From Peribacillus kribbensis DSM 17871 (GTDB taxonomy: Bacteria > Bacillota > Bacilli > Bacillales > DSM-1321), in NCBI RefSeq assembly GCF_000430765.1, contig NZ_KE387241.1, forward strand, positions 1 through 64,000: 64,000 nt of DNA, written 5' to 3'. Numbering within the stretch: position 1 is the stretch's first letter; every line of letters begins with the position of its first letter. The translations under genes and the position numbers were made by a program. This document shows positions 32,161 to 40,586 of the stretch, piece after piece. The notes beneath the pieces are model-generated. The model saw only the letters and a program-made list of their open reading frames with translations, did not search any database and was not told the origin of the DNA.

Positions 32161-33036
32161 ATGAGAAAACTATTAATCCTGGCATTTATCGGCCTGGCTG
32201 CCCAGCTTATTGACGGCTCCCTCGGTATGGGCTTTGGCATTACTTCTACATCACTTCTTCTGCTGCTCGGCTCTGCCCCTGCTGCTGCATCCGCTTCGGT
32301 CCACCTTGCCGAAGTAGTGACCAATGCAGCATCAGGCATCTCGCATATCCGGTTTGGCAATGTCAATAAGCAGACCGTTTTTAGACTGATACTGCCAGGG
32401 TCCATCGGTGCTTTCGCGGGTGCCTGTTTTTTAAGCAGTCTTCCCGGAGATGTAATCAAACCTTATATATCTGGATTTTTGCTGCTGTTGGGCTTCTATG
32501 TCATTTTCCGATTTGCCTTTATAAAACAGAAAAAGCACTATGCGAAAAAGGGATTTTCAAAGAAACAGCTGATCCCTCTCGGCCTTGTCGCCGGATTCAT
32601 GGATGCAACCGGCGGTGGCGGCTGGGGGCCCGTCACTACGCCTGTCCTCCTTGCTAAAAATGATGATGAGCCCCGGAAGATTGTCGGTTCAGTAGATACA
32701 AGCGAATTTGCTGTATCCCTCTCAGCCACTCTTGGATTTTTGGTCTCCTTAGGATGGAAGGAAGTCAGCTGGACTTGGGTGCTGGCTATTATGGCGGGTG
32801 GGATGCTTGCCGCTCCAATTGCAGCCTGGCTCGTTAAGAAAATGCCTGCACACATCCTGGGAATCTTGGTAGGCGGGATTATTATCTTAACCAATCTGCG
32901 CACTCTTCTGAATACAGGAGGACTCTTCACCGAAGCCTTTATCTACCTGACGTATGCTGTTATCTTTGTATTATGGGGAACTGCTCTTTTTGTTTCCGCG
33001 AGGAAAAATAAGAATTCAAGCCGCAGCATCATTTAG
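32161..33036 (+). CDS. TauE/SafE family sulfite or organic-acid exporter
   Basis: 291-residue membrane protein with eight predicted spans in two repeated halves. The motifs LIDGSLGMGFGITS (about 17-30) and GFMDATGGGGWGP (about 145-157) are the paired DUF81/TauE signatures. Family members export sulfite, sulfoacetate or small organic anions. CGGAGG precedes the ATG at 32161; the upstream extension to 32071 has no ribosome site. Divergent from methionine gamma-lyase, which suggests a sulfur-related substrate, but this is inference. Confidence 0.83.
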   Translation: MRKLLILAFIGLAAQLIDGSLGMGFGITSTSLLLLLGSAPAAASASVHLAEVVTNAASGISHIRFGNVNKQTVFRLILPGSIGAFAGACFLSSLPGDVIKPYISGFLLLLGFYVIFRFAFIKQKKHYAKKGFSKKQLIPLGLVAGFMDATGGGGWGPVTTPVLLAKNDDEPRKIVGSVDTSEFAVSLSATLGFLVSLGWKEVSWTWVLAIMAGGMLAAPIAAWLVKKMPAHILGILVGGIIILTNLRTLLNTGGLFTEAFIYLTYAVIFVLWGTALFVSARKNKNSSRSII

Positions 33037-33044
33037 TTCCACAG

Positions 33045-33072
33045 AAAAAAGGGCAGCATGCCGCTGCCCTTT
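33045..33072. terminator. Bidirectional terminator
   Basis: AAAAAAGGGCAGC pairs with GCTGCCCTTT around ATGCC between convergent genes. Confidence 0.8.
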
Positions 33073-33075
33073 ACC

Positions 33076-34245
33076 TTATTTTCTATGAACTTTTGCCGGT
33101 TTTTTCTCTTCCCTCAGGTCTCCAATTTCACCCTTATAGAAGTTTTTTTGCGAAATGCTTATGTTCAGTGCTTTTGCATACCGTTTTAAATCTCTTTCTT
33201 CACTTGGTGAAAGAAGAGAGATGACGGTTCCTTCAGCGCCTGATCGTCCAGTCCGGCCTGATCTGTGAATATACTGCTCTACAGTTTTCGGCAAATCATA
33301 ATGAATAACATGTGTCAGTCCCTTTATATCCAGTCCCCTCGCCGCGACTTCTGTAGCGAGCAGTAATGAATGCTCCCCTGCACGAAGACTCTTAATCGCT
33401 GCTTCACGGTCCTTTTTGTTTGATTCCCCATGCAAGACTCCATGAGGAACTTTGTTATAGGAAAGTCTCTCAGAAAGCACGCTTAAATTGCCAATATCAT
33501 TGACAAAAGCAAGCCCCTTCATACCTTTTAGTCTGCTGATTTTTTCAAGGAGCTTTATTTTATCCCTGGGATCGGAGATAAAATAAATATGATCTACCTT
33601 TGAAGGAATGTTTTCCTCTTTCTCTACGGTAATTACCTCTGGTTCGGACATCAGTTCTCTCGCACGGTTTTCAATTTCCTCGCCAAGAGTCGCAGAAAAC
33701 AAGACAACTTGTCTATCCTTCAAAGTACTTTTAATTATATTCTGGATCGTCCCGGTATGCTCTGGAACTAAAAGCTGATCTCCCTCATCAAGGACAATCG
33801 TTTTTACTTCATGCATCTTCATCTTCTTTTGTTTAATCAGTTCAAAAATTCGTCCGGGGGTTCCGACTACAACCTGAGGGCGCTTTTTTAATTTCTCAAG
33901 CTGCCTCTTCAGGTTGGCTCCGCCAATAAAGGAAGCTCCGGAAATCTTTGTTCCCTTTGTCCACTTTTGAATTTCCTCATTAATCTGCATCACAAGCTCA
34001 TGGGAAGAGGCAAGGATCAGGGCCTGGATTGCAGAGCTTTCTTCGTTGATGCTATTTAAGGCAGGCAGAAGATAGGCGAGCGTCTTTCCAGTGCCTGTAG
34101 GAGACTGGGCCATAAGGTCCTTTCCTTCAAGCATGACGGGTATGGCTTTTTCTTGGATAGTTGTTGGCGCAGAAAAACCTGAATTATTCCAGTTCTCCAA
34201 AAATGCAGGCTTCAATTTATTTAAAAATTCATCTGTTTGAGTCAT
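33076..34245 (-). CDS. yfmL: DEAD-box-family RNA helicase, YfmL-like
   Basis: 389-residue ATP-dependent RNA helicase. RecA domain 1 has the Q motif near 29, Walker A SPTGTGKT (48-55), GTPGR (128-132), motif II as DEGD (153-156) instead of DEAD, and SAT near 183. Domain 2 has ARGLDIKGL and HRSGRTGR. The protein is short with only a small basic tail, like B. subtilis YfmL, which has been tied to 50S ribosome biogenesis and cold growth. AAGGAGA precedes the ATG. The DEGD change keeps the two acidic residues needed for Mg-ATP, so activity is likely retained. Confidence 0.87.
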   Translation of the reverse strand: MTQTDEFLNKLKPAFLENWNNSGFSAPTTIQEKAIPVMLEGKDLMAQSPTGTGKTLAYLLPALNSINEESSAIQALILASSHELVMQINEEIQKWTKGTKISGASFIGGANLKRQLEKLKKRPQVVVGTPGRIFELIKQKKMKMHEVKTIVLDEGDQLLVPEHTGTIQNIIKSTLKDRQVVLFSATLGEEIENRARELMSEPEVITVEKEENIPSKVDHIYFISDPRDKIKLLEKISRLKGMKGLAFVNDIGNLSVLSERLSYNKVPHGVLHGESNKKDREAAIKSLRAGEHSLLLATEVAARGLDIKGLTHVIHYDLPKTVEQYIHRSGRTGRSGAEGTVISLLSPSEERDLKRYAKALNISISQKNFYKGEIGDLREEKKPAKVHRK

Positions 34246-34303
34246 GTAAATCTCCTTCAGTATATTATAGAGAATATATTAACATAAAAGAGCTGACAGC
34301 CTG

Positions 34304-34479
34304 TTAATTTAATTCAAAATCACCAGATATTTGTATACCTGTTAACTTGATATCTCCTGATTGAACCTCTGACTTAAGCGAAGCAGCCTTATCTTTTATA
34401 GTAATATCTCCAGAGGCCGCCTTTACTATGAGACTATTGTTCAGTTTCCTGGGGACCTGCACCCAGGCTGATAATACCT
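34304..34479 (-). pseudogene. Relic of a DUF4097 beta-repeat protein
   Basis: About 57 codons in one frame contain VQVPRKLNNSLIVKAASGDI followed by TIKDKAASLKSEVQSGDIKL, the repeated SGDI pattern of DUF4097 (YvlB-like adhesin) domains. The frame is closed upstream by a stop near 34480 and has no start codon with a ribosome site. It is the 3' remnant of a lost gene lying between the helicase and the efflux pump. Confidence 0.6.
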
Positions 34480-34487
34480 ACTAAAGA

Positions 34488-34516
34488 AACCCGCCAATAA
34501 CGATGGCGGGTTTCAC
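34488..34516 (-). terminator. Terminator of the RND pump gene
   Basis: GAAACCCGCCA pairs with TGGCGGGTTTC around a 7-nt loop. T-rich sequence follows on both strands. Confidence 0.7.
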
Positions 34517-34595
34517 TTTTTTCACTGTCAATTCGGCACCTTATGAGAAAGCACCTCAAACCGGATCTCTTACTCTGACAGCTCAGGTTTTTTTA

Positions 34596-37500
34596 TCATT
34601 TATCTTTCTTTCTCTTCTTACGGTTCTTAATCCTGCTTAATGCCTCGTAGACAATTGGAACAATAACCAGTGTCAGCAGGGTTGAGCTTGTCAAGCCGCC
34701 GATTACGGTCACGCCGAGTCCCTTGGAAATTATGCCGCTTCCTTCAATACCGAGCGCAAGAGGAATAAGTGCGCCGATTGTAGCGATGGCAGTCATCAGG
34801 ATCGGACGGAGACGGACTGTCCCCGCGTCAAGCAGGGCCTCTCTGGTACTCATGCCCGCTTTCTCGTTATGGATGACACGGTCAATTAAGACAATGGCGT
34901 TGGTGACGACGATTCCGATCAGCATCAGCGCTCCGATCATGGCAGAAACACTTAATGTTTCTCCTGCAATCAGAAGTCCCAGCAGGCCTCCGATAATCGT
35001 AAACGGCAGGGCGAACAGAATGGCAAACGGGGCAAGCCCTCCTCCGAATGTTATAACGAGGACCAGGTAAACAATGGCGATGGCTGCAAGCATGGCAAGA
35101 CCCAGCTGCTTGAAGGATTCATTAATATCCTGGCTGACACCGCCCATATTGATTTCTGTATTGCCTTTATCGATCTTATCGACTTTCTTTTGGATATCGG
35201 CAGAAGCCTTCGCAGCATCATCTGTTTTCAGCTGGCCGCTTACTTCTACATAAATTTTGCCGTCTCTTCGGCTGATGGTATTGGATGTTGTGCCCTCTTT
35301 GACATCGACAACATCTTTAATCCTTACTTCTCCGCCGATTGGAGAAGAAATGGTCTTATTGGTAATATCCGAAATGGAATGGTAGGTTTCCTTGTCGGCC
35401 ATCACATATACATTTAATTCTTCGTCATTCTTCACTACCTTGGTCAGAACTGGACGATTTCTCTGCGGACTGAGTGCCATTCCGATCTGGCCAGCAGTAA
35501 GGCCCAGGCTGCTCAGTTTTTTCTGGTCTGCAACCAGCGTATATTCCGCATATGTTTCAGACATGCTTGAATCCACATTCTTCAGCCTGTTGTCTTTTTT
35601 CATGATATCCTCGATATCGCCGACAACAGGTTTAATGTCCTTCATGCTGTCGCCGTACACATACATCTTCACTTCATTGCTGGAACCGCTGGAACTGAAA
35701 TTCTGGGACATCCACTCGCCATTGTCAGTGAATGACTGAAGCTTTTTGATCACTTTGTCCTTTTCATTCTCAAAGTCTGGTGTGTCATCCTTGTATTGTA
35801 CGTAGAATATGGCACTGTTCGTTTCTCCGGGATTCATTGGATTTTCTCCGCCAAGGGACATTTGGACCGTTTTTACATTCTTACGGTTCTCGAAAAAGTC
35901 TTCAGCTTTCTTTGCTGCATCCTCAGACTGATTCAGGGTTACCCCAGGGTCAGGCTTGAATGTAGCAATCATCATCTTCTCTTCTTCAGAAGAAAGGAAG
36001 CTCACACCTATAACCGGGATGAGGAACAGACTTCCAGCCAAAATCAGAACGGCTGCGATAAAGGTGATGATTTTATGATTTAAAGCTCCGTTCAGAAGCT
36101 TCCGATAAAATCCTGCCAATTTTCCGGGACCATGATTCTCATGTACCTTGACTCCCTTTTTAAACAGAGATGATGCAAGCATCGGCACAATGGTAATGGC
36201 CACAATCAGGGAAGCTGCAAGTGCAAAAACAATGGTCAAGGCAAACGGAAGGAAGAGTTCGCCAACCATGCCCCTAACCAGCCCCAATGGCAGGAATACA
36301 GCCACAGTTACTATGGTTGAGGAAAGAATGGGAATGAACATTTCCTTTGTAGCTTCCCGGATTAAGTCTCCGCCTTTTAGGGATTCCTCTTTAAGAGACA
36401 TTCTTCGGTAGATATTTTCAATAACAACAATCGAATCATCCACTACCCGGCCTATCGCGACCGTCATGGCACCCAGTGTCATCATGTTCAGGGTGATATC
36501 CATCTGCTTTAACGCCAGGATGGCTATAATCAACGAAAGCGGGATGGATACAACTGCAATCAGCGTAGATTTAATGTCCCTCAAGAACAGCAGGATGATG
36601 ACTATGGCGAAAATGGCGCCAAACACAGCTTTATTTAACATCGTGCTGACAGAGTCTTCAATTGGTGTTGCCTGGTCGAATGTATACACTGTCTCAAGGC
36701 TGCCGATTTCCTTCTTTAGGTCCTTCATTTTATCTTTTACATCGTTCGCAACATCCACCGTATTGGCGTCCTGCGCCTTTACAATCGAAATTCCGATCGC
36801 TTCTTTTCCATTTGTCCGGGATATGGATTCAGCTTTCCCGACTTCCTTTATATCAGCGATTTCTTTAAGCTTTACAGCCGGGATGGCAGTACTTCCCTGC
36901 TGAGCTCTGCCCTGGAGTGCAGCTGCCCCGGCGTTGGTGCCTTGGCCTTGCGGGCTCTGGCTGCCTGCACCCTGCTGGCTGCCCATACCTGAATTTTGCT
37001 GCTGTGAAGCCCCTCCGCCTGATGAAGGGACTGCCGGGATTTCCAGATTCTTTAAATCTGAAATGGTCGTAATATTCCCATCAATCTTTACGGATTTTTC
37101 TGTATCCTTAAACGTGTAAAGCCCAAGAGGAATATTGACATCCGAGCCTTTGATGATGTTTTGGACGGTTTCTTCATTAAGGCCCAGCTGTTTCATTTTA
37201 TCCTGCTTGAATGTCAGCTCTACCTCATCCACCTGCTGTCCGGAAATCTGGACGGAGGAAACACCATCGATTCCTTCCAAGGCAGGAGCTATTTTGTTCT
37301 TAACCGTTTTTGTCAGCTTTGCCAGAGATTCTTTATCATTAGAAACACTAAGAGTCAGGATTGGAAAAGCGTTAAAGTTCAATTTAGAAGTCTTCGGATC
37401 CTGGACGCCATCCGGGAATTTGATACCAGAAACAGCTTCCTCTACATCTTTCTTGGCATCGTCCATGTTTTTTCCAAAGTCATATTCAATCTGTATGGAC

Positions 37501-37769
37501 GAAGCATTCTGATAAGAAGTCGAGCTTACTACTTTTACTCCGCTCATGCTCTGCACAGCCTGTTCGATCGGCTGGGAAACTGAATCGGCGACTTCCTGAG
37601 GAGTCGCGCCCGGGTATGCAGTCGTAATGCTCAGTACAGGAGTACTGATATTCGGGATTGTTTCAAGCTTCATGTTCATGCCGGAATACAGGCCCGCTGC
37701 CACTACGATGAGTGTCATCAGCCAGACGGCAAATTTATTTCTCAGTGTAAAATTGATGATTTTATTCAT
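34596..37769 (-). CDS. swrC: RND-family efflux pump, SwrC-like
   Basis: 1057-residue inner-membrane proton-driven exporter with twelve spans (one near 12-30, five in 370-540, then a repeat in the second half) and two large extracytoplasmic loops. B. subtilis SwrC (YerP, about 1065 residues) gives self-resistance to surfactin and supports swarming. The conserved span-4 Asp pair is in GRVVDDSIVVIENIYRR (about 440-456). A low-complexity Gly/Gln/Ser insert at about 248-296 (ASQQQNSGMGSQQGAGS) lies in the first loop. AAAAGGGAGGG precedes the ATG. Its promoter carries two TetR-type operators, and the divergent TetR gene is the yerO equivalent. No separate membrane-fusion protein is present, as in B. 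subtilis. Confidence 0.92.
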   Translation of the reverse strand: MNKIINFTLRNKFAVWLMTLIVVAAGLYSGMNMKLETIPNISTPVLSITTAYPGATPQEVADSVSQPIEQAVQSMSGVKVVSSTSYQNASSIQIEYDFGKNMDDAKKDVEEAVSGIKFPDGVQDPKTSKLNFNAFPILTLSVSNDKESLAKLTKTVKNKIAPALEGIDGVSSVQISGQQVDEVELTFKQDKMKQLGLNEETVQNIIKGSDVNIPLGLYTFKDTEKSVKIDGNITTISDLKNLEIPAVPSSGGGASQQQNSGMGSQQGAGSQSPQGQGTNAGAAALQGRAQQGSTAIPAVKLKEIADIKEVGKAESISRTNGKEAIGISIVKAQDANTVDVANDVKDKMKDLKKEIGSLETVYTFDQATPIEDSVSTMLNKAVFGAIFAIVIILLFLRDIKSTLIAVVSIPLSLIIAILALKQMDITLNMMTLGAMTVAIGRVVDDSIVVIENIYRRMSLKEESLKGGDLIREATKEMFIPILSSTIVTVAVFLPLGLVRGMVGELFLPFALTIVFALAASLIVAITIVPMLASSLFKKGVKVHENHGPGKLAGFYRKLLNGALNHKIITFIAAVLILAGSLFLIPVIGVSFLSSEEEKMMIATFKPDPGVTLNQSEDAAKKAEDFFENRKNVKTVQMSLGGENPMNPGETNSAIFYVQYKDDTPDFENEKDKVIKKLQSFTDNGEWMSQNFSSSGSSNEVKMYVYGDSMKDIKPVVGDIEDIMKKDNRLKNVDSSMSETYAEYTLVADQKKLSSLGLTAGQIGMALSPQRNRPVLTKVVKNDEELNVYVMADKETYHSISDITNKTISSPIGGEVRIKDVVDVKEGTTSNTISRRDGKIYVEVSGQLKTDDAAKASADIQKKVDKIDKGNTEINMGGVSQDINESFKQLGLAMLAAIAIVYLVLVITFGGGLAPFAILFALPFTIIGGLLGLLIAGETLSVSAMIGALMLIGIVVTNAIVLIDRVIHNEKAGMSTREALLDAGTVRLRPILMTAIATIGALIPLALGIEGSGIISKGLGVTVIGGLTSSTLLTLVIVPIVYEALSRIKNRKKRKKDK

Positions 37770-37797
37770 TTTACCCTCCCTTTTACAGATAAAGCAT

Positions 37798-37851
37798 TGA
37801 CCAGTCGGTCATAATATATAATAATATATCTGACCGGTCATTCACCGTCAA
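37798..37851 (-). promoter_or_regulatory. swrC promoter with two TetR-type operators
   Basis: On the minus strand TTGACG (37846-37851) and TATATT (37823-37828) are 17 bp apart. TGACCGGTCA, a perfect palindrome at 37831-37840, lies exactly in that spacer. A second half-matching site TGACC-N4-GGTCA lies at 37798-37811, its centre about 31 bp (three helical turns) away. Binding by the divergent TetR protein would block the pump promoter. Confidence 0.75.
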
Positions 37852-37933
37852 TACATTCCTTTCCAATTCACAAATTCTTAATAATTTGAATGTCTGGGAT
37901 TATCATACATATTAGCTTTTAGGCGGTGGTATT

Positions 37934-38788
37934 TTGAAGGAAAAAGAAAGAACGATTATGGAGACAGCCATTAAGTTATTTGCGGCAAAAGGATTCGATG
38001 CAACTTCCATTCAGGAAATTGCCAGCCATGCGGGTATATCCAAAGGTGCCTTCTATCTGCACTTTAAATCCAAAGAAGCCCTGCTTCTTGAGATTTTTAA
38101 ATACTATTATGAAAAAAACAAAGAAAAAATGGAGAGCTTAAAAGGTCTGAATCTGGCTCCTGAGGATCTATTTATAGAACATATCGTCTGCCAATATGAG
38201 TCCATATTAAATAAGAAGGACTTCATTATCATGCACGCCCGCGAGCAGGCTCTTCCTTTTAACGATTCAGTAGCAGAGACGATAAAAAGCATGCGCCGGG
38301 AATCTGCCGAAATGATCCGGCAGAATATCTACTCCCTTTATGGGCAGCCAATAGAAGAATATCAATGGGATTTGACTATTCTTGTTCAGGGAATGATCCA
38401 CTCCTATTTGGAGCTGATCCTTTTTTTGAATATGGAGCTTGATCTGTACGAGATCGCTGGGTTTATCCTGAATAGAACTCATGATATAGCACAAGGGTTA
38501 CTACAGTCTGATGCAAACCCGATTATCACCAGCCACAAACTTACAGAGTTCATGAATTGTCCTTTTCCTGGGAAAGTGGACAGGGATTCCGTCCTCCAGG
38601 CCATTTCTTCTGCAAAGGAGGATTATAAAGATTCGGAGGATGCCCTGGTGTCCCTGGAGCTCATAGAATCCGAGATGCTGTCCAAAAATCCAAGGATCCC
38701 TGTCATACGGGGGATGCTTTCCAACCTGGAAAGTGAAGAAGGGATGCAGTCTCTCGTTCGAAAGATTGAATTCCTTTTCAATATCTAA
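37934..38788 (+). CDS. yerO: TetR-family repressor of the efflux pump, YerO-like
   Basis: 284-residue regulator. The TetR helix-turn-helix is in residues 1-60 (TSIQEIASHAGISKGAFYLHFKSKEALL) and the rest is a helical ligand-binding and dimerisation domain, longer than most TetR proteins. B. subtilis YerO sits divergent to swrC and represses it, matching this arrangement. The TTG at 37934 follows AGGCGGTGG; an ATG at codon 9 would delete the first helix. A terminator follows. Confidence 0.85.
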   Translation: MKEKERTIMETAIKLFAAKGFDATSIQEIASHAGISKGAFYLHFKSKEALLLEIFKYYYEKNKEKMESLKGLNLAPEDLFIEHIVCQYESILNKKDFIIMHAREQALPFNDSVAETIKSMRRESAEMIRQNIYSLYGQPIEEYQWDLTILVQGMIHSYLELILFLNMELDLYEIAGFILNRTHDIAQGLLQSDANPIITSHKLTEFMNCPFPGKVDRDSVLQAISSAKEDYKDSEDALVSLELIESEMLSKNPRIPVIRGMLSNLESEEGMQSLVRKIEFLFNI

Positions 38789-38795
38789 GCATTTA

Positions 38796-38824
38796 AAAGG
38801 CTGCACCCTATGGGTACAGCCTTA
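38796..38824. terminator. Bidirectional terminator
   Basis: AAAGGCTG pairs with CAGCCTTA-type arm, with inner CCC/GGG pairing, between convergent genes. Confidence 0.7.
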
Positions 38825-38841
38825 TTTCATTTAAGAAAGGA

Positions 38842-40305
38842 CTATGACAGCTTTCGCACTGCTTCGTCAAACTCTTTGTTGATTTCTTCAGATGGCTTCA
38901 GTGTTAACAGACTTACCACAATGATGGCTATCCCGCTGATAATGAATCCTGGGATGAGCTCGTATACGTCCGAAAAGGCGTCAATCTGCTCCCAGATGAT
39001 GACCGTGAGTGTTCCCGCAATCATCCCCGCAAGCGCTCCCCACTTGTTCATACGCTTCCAGTAAAGACTGAGAAGGATTAGCGGACCGAAGGCAGCACCG
39101 AAACCAGCCCAGGCATATCCGACCAGATTCAAGATGGTATCGCTTGGATGGACGGCCAGCCACAATGCGATCAGGGCGATTCCGAGAACAGATAACCTGC
39201 CGACAAGTACAAGCTCCCTATTGGAAGCATTTTTTCGTATAAAAGCTTTGTAGAAATCCTCAGTCAGGGCACTGGATGTGACCAGAAGCTGGGAGGATAT
39301 TGTACTCATGACTGCAGCCAGTATGGCAGCAAGCAAAAAGCCGGTAATCAAAGCAGGGAAAAGCTGATCGGAGAGCACAATAAATACCGTTTCTGCTTTA
39401 TTTAAGGTTTGATGGGTAATATGGAAATAGGCAATCCCTATAAGGCCGGTGAACATAGCGCCTACAATCGAAAAGACCATCCAGCCCATACCAATTCTTC
39501 TGGCATTCTTCATTTCCTTAACAGATGCAATGGCCATGAAACGGACGATGATGTGAGGCTGGCCAAAATAGCCCAGTCCCCAAGCTAAAAGAGAAATAAT
39601 TCCGATGGGTGTGATCCCTTTAAATACCGAAAGTAACTCAGGATTAATGTCATGAATGACGTCAAATGTATGGCCTACGCCGCCATTATTCACAAAAACG
39701 ACGATTGGAACGATGATAAGGGCAATAAACATAATGGTTCCCTGAACAAAATCGGTCCAGCTCACTGCCAGGAATCCGCCAAACAATGTATAACAAACCA
39801 CAACACCAGCCGTAATCCATAATCCGGCCGAATAGTCCATATTGAATGCTGTCTTAAACAAAGCTCCCCCGGCAACCATCCCGGAGGAGGTATAGAAGGT
39901 AAAAAACACTAAAATAACAAGCGCCGAAACAATCCTTAATATCCGCGATTCATCCTTGAATCGATTTTCCAGATAATCCGGGATGGTGATAGAATCGTTG
40001 GCAACTTCTGTATAAGTCCGAAGCCTGGGTGCGACATAGAGCCAGTTCGCATATGCCCCAAGGCATAATCCTACAACTATCCAGCCGCTTGAAACACCAT
40101 TTGCATACATGGCCCCAGGCAGACCCATTAACAGCCAGCCGCTCATGTCGGATGCCCCGGCGCTCAAAGCTGTTACAGCAGGGCCGAGATCCCGTCCCCC
40201 CAGCATATAATCGGAGAGATTAGCTGTTCTCCTATAGGCTATATACCCGATTAAGAGCATACCTGCCATATAAATCGCTATTGACGTCAATACCCCATAA
40301 TCCAT
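38842..40305 (-). CDS. putP: Sodium/proline symporter (PutP/OpuE)
   Basis: 487-residue solute:sodium symporter with 13 predicted spans. The sequence SDYMLGGRDLGPAVTALSAG (about 31-50) and ASDMSGWLLMGLPGA are characteristic of proline transporters of this family, and SGMVAGGALF and GYFGQPHIIVRFMA carry the usual Na+/substrate residues. It imports L-proline for nutrition (PutP) or osmoprotection (OpuE); the sequence does not separate these. AGGAGG precedes the ATG. No proline catabolic genes are adjacent. Confidence 0.88.
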   Translation of the reverse strand: MDYGVLTSIAIYMAGMLLIGYIAYRRTANLSDYMLGGRDLGPAVTALSAGASDMSGWLLMGLPGAMYANGVSSGWIVVGLCLGAYANWLYVAPRLRTYTEVANDSITIPDYLENRFKDESRILRIVSALVILVFFTFYTSSGMVAGGALFKTAFNMDYSAGLWITAGVVVCYTLFGGFLAVSWTDFVQGTIMFIALIIVPIVVFVNNGGVGHTFDVIHDINPELLSVFKGITPIGIISLLAWGLGYFGQPHIIVRFMAIASVKEMKNARRIGMGWMVFSIVGAMFTGLIGIAYFHITHQTLNKAETVFIVLSDQLFPALITGFLLAAILAAVMSTISSQLLVTSSALTEDFYKAFIRKNASNRELVLVGRLSVLGIALIALWLAVHPSDTILNLVGYAWAGFGAAFGPLILLSLYWKRMNKWGALAGMIAGTLTVIIWEQIDAFSDVYELIPGFIISGIAIIVVSLLTLKPSEEINKEFDEAVRKLS

Positions 40306-40586
40306 AGAATTCCTCCTATATAAAAATAATTTTTTATAAATCCTTATAGGATTATCTATTGCTCTAAAGCCTTTACACCTCCCTTTTTTCTTTCTATTCT
40401 AAAAATACAATTATATTTATATAAGAACAACAAGAAAAGAAGAGTTTGTTAAACTTTTTTAACCCTTGGGTTATAGCCCTGCTGAAGCAGCGTGTACTGC
40501 ATCATTGAATTGTAAAGAAGGAAATGATACTCTTAACAGGGTGTTTTTCAGAAACAGCATATAAACAGCTAAATAGGAGAGTCATC

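Noticed and set aside
40306-40586. Purine riboswitch before the purine permease
   Set aside because: No conserved purine aptamer helices or loop sequences were found in this 281-bp stretch; only promoter-like AT-rich sequence is seen.
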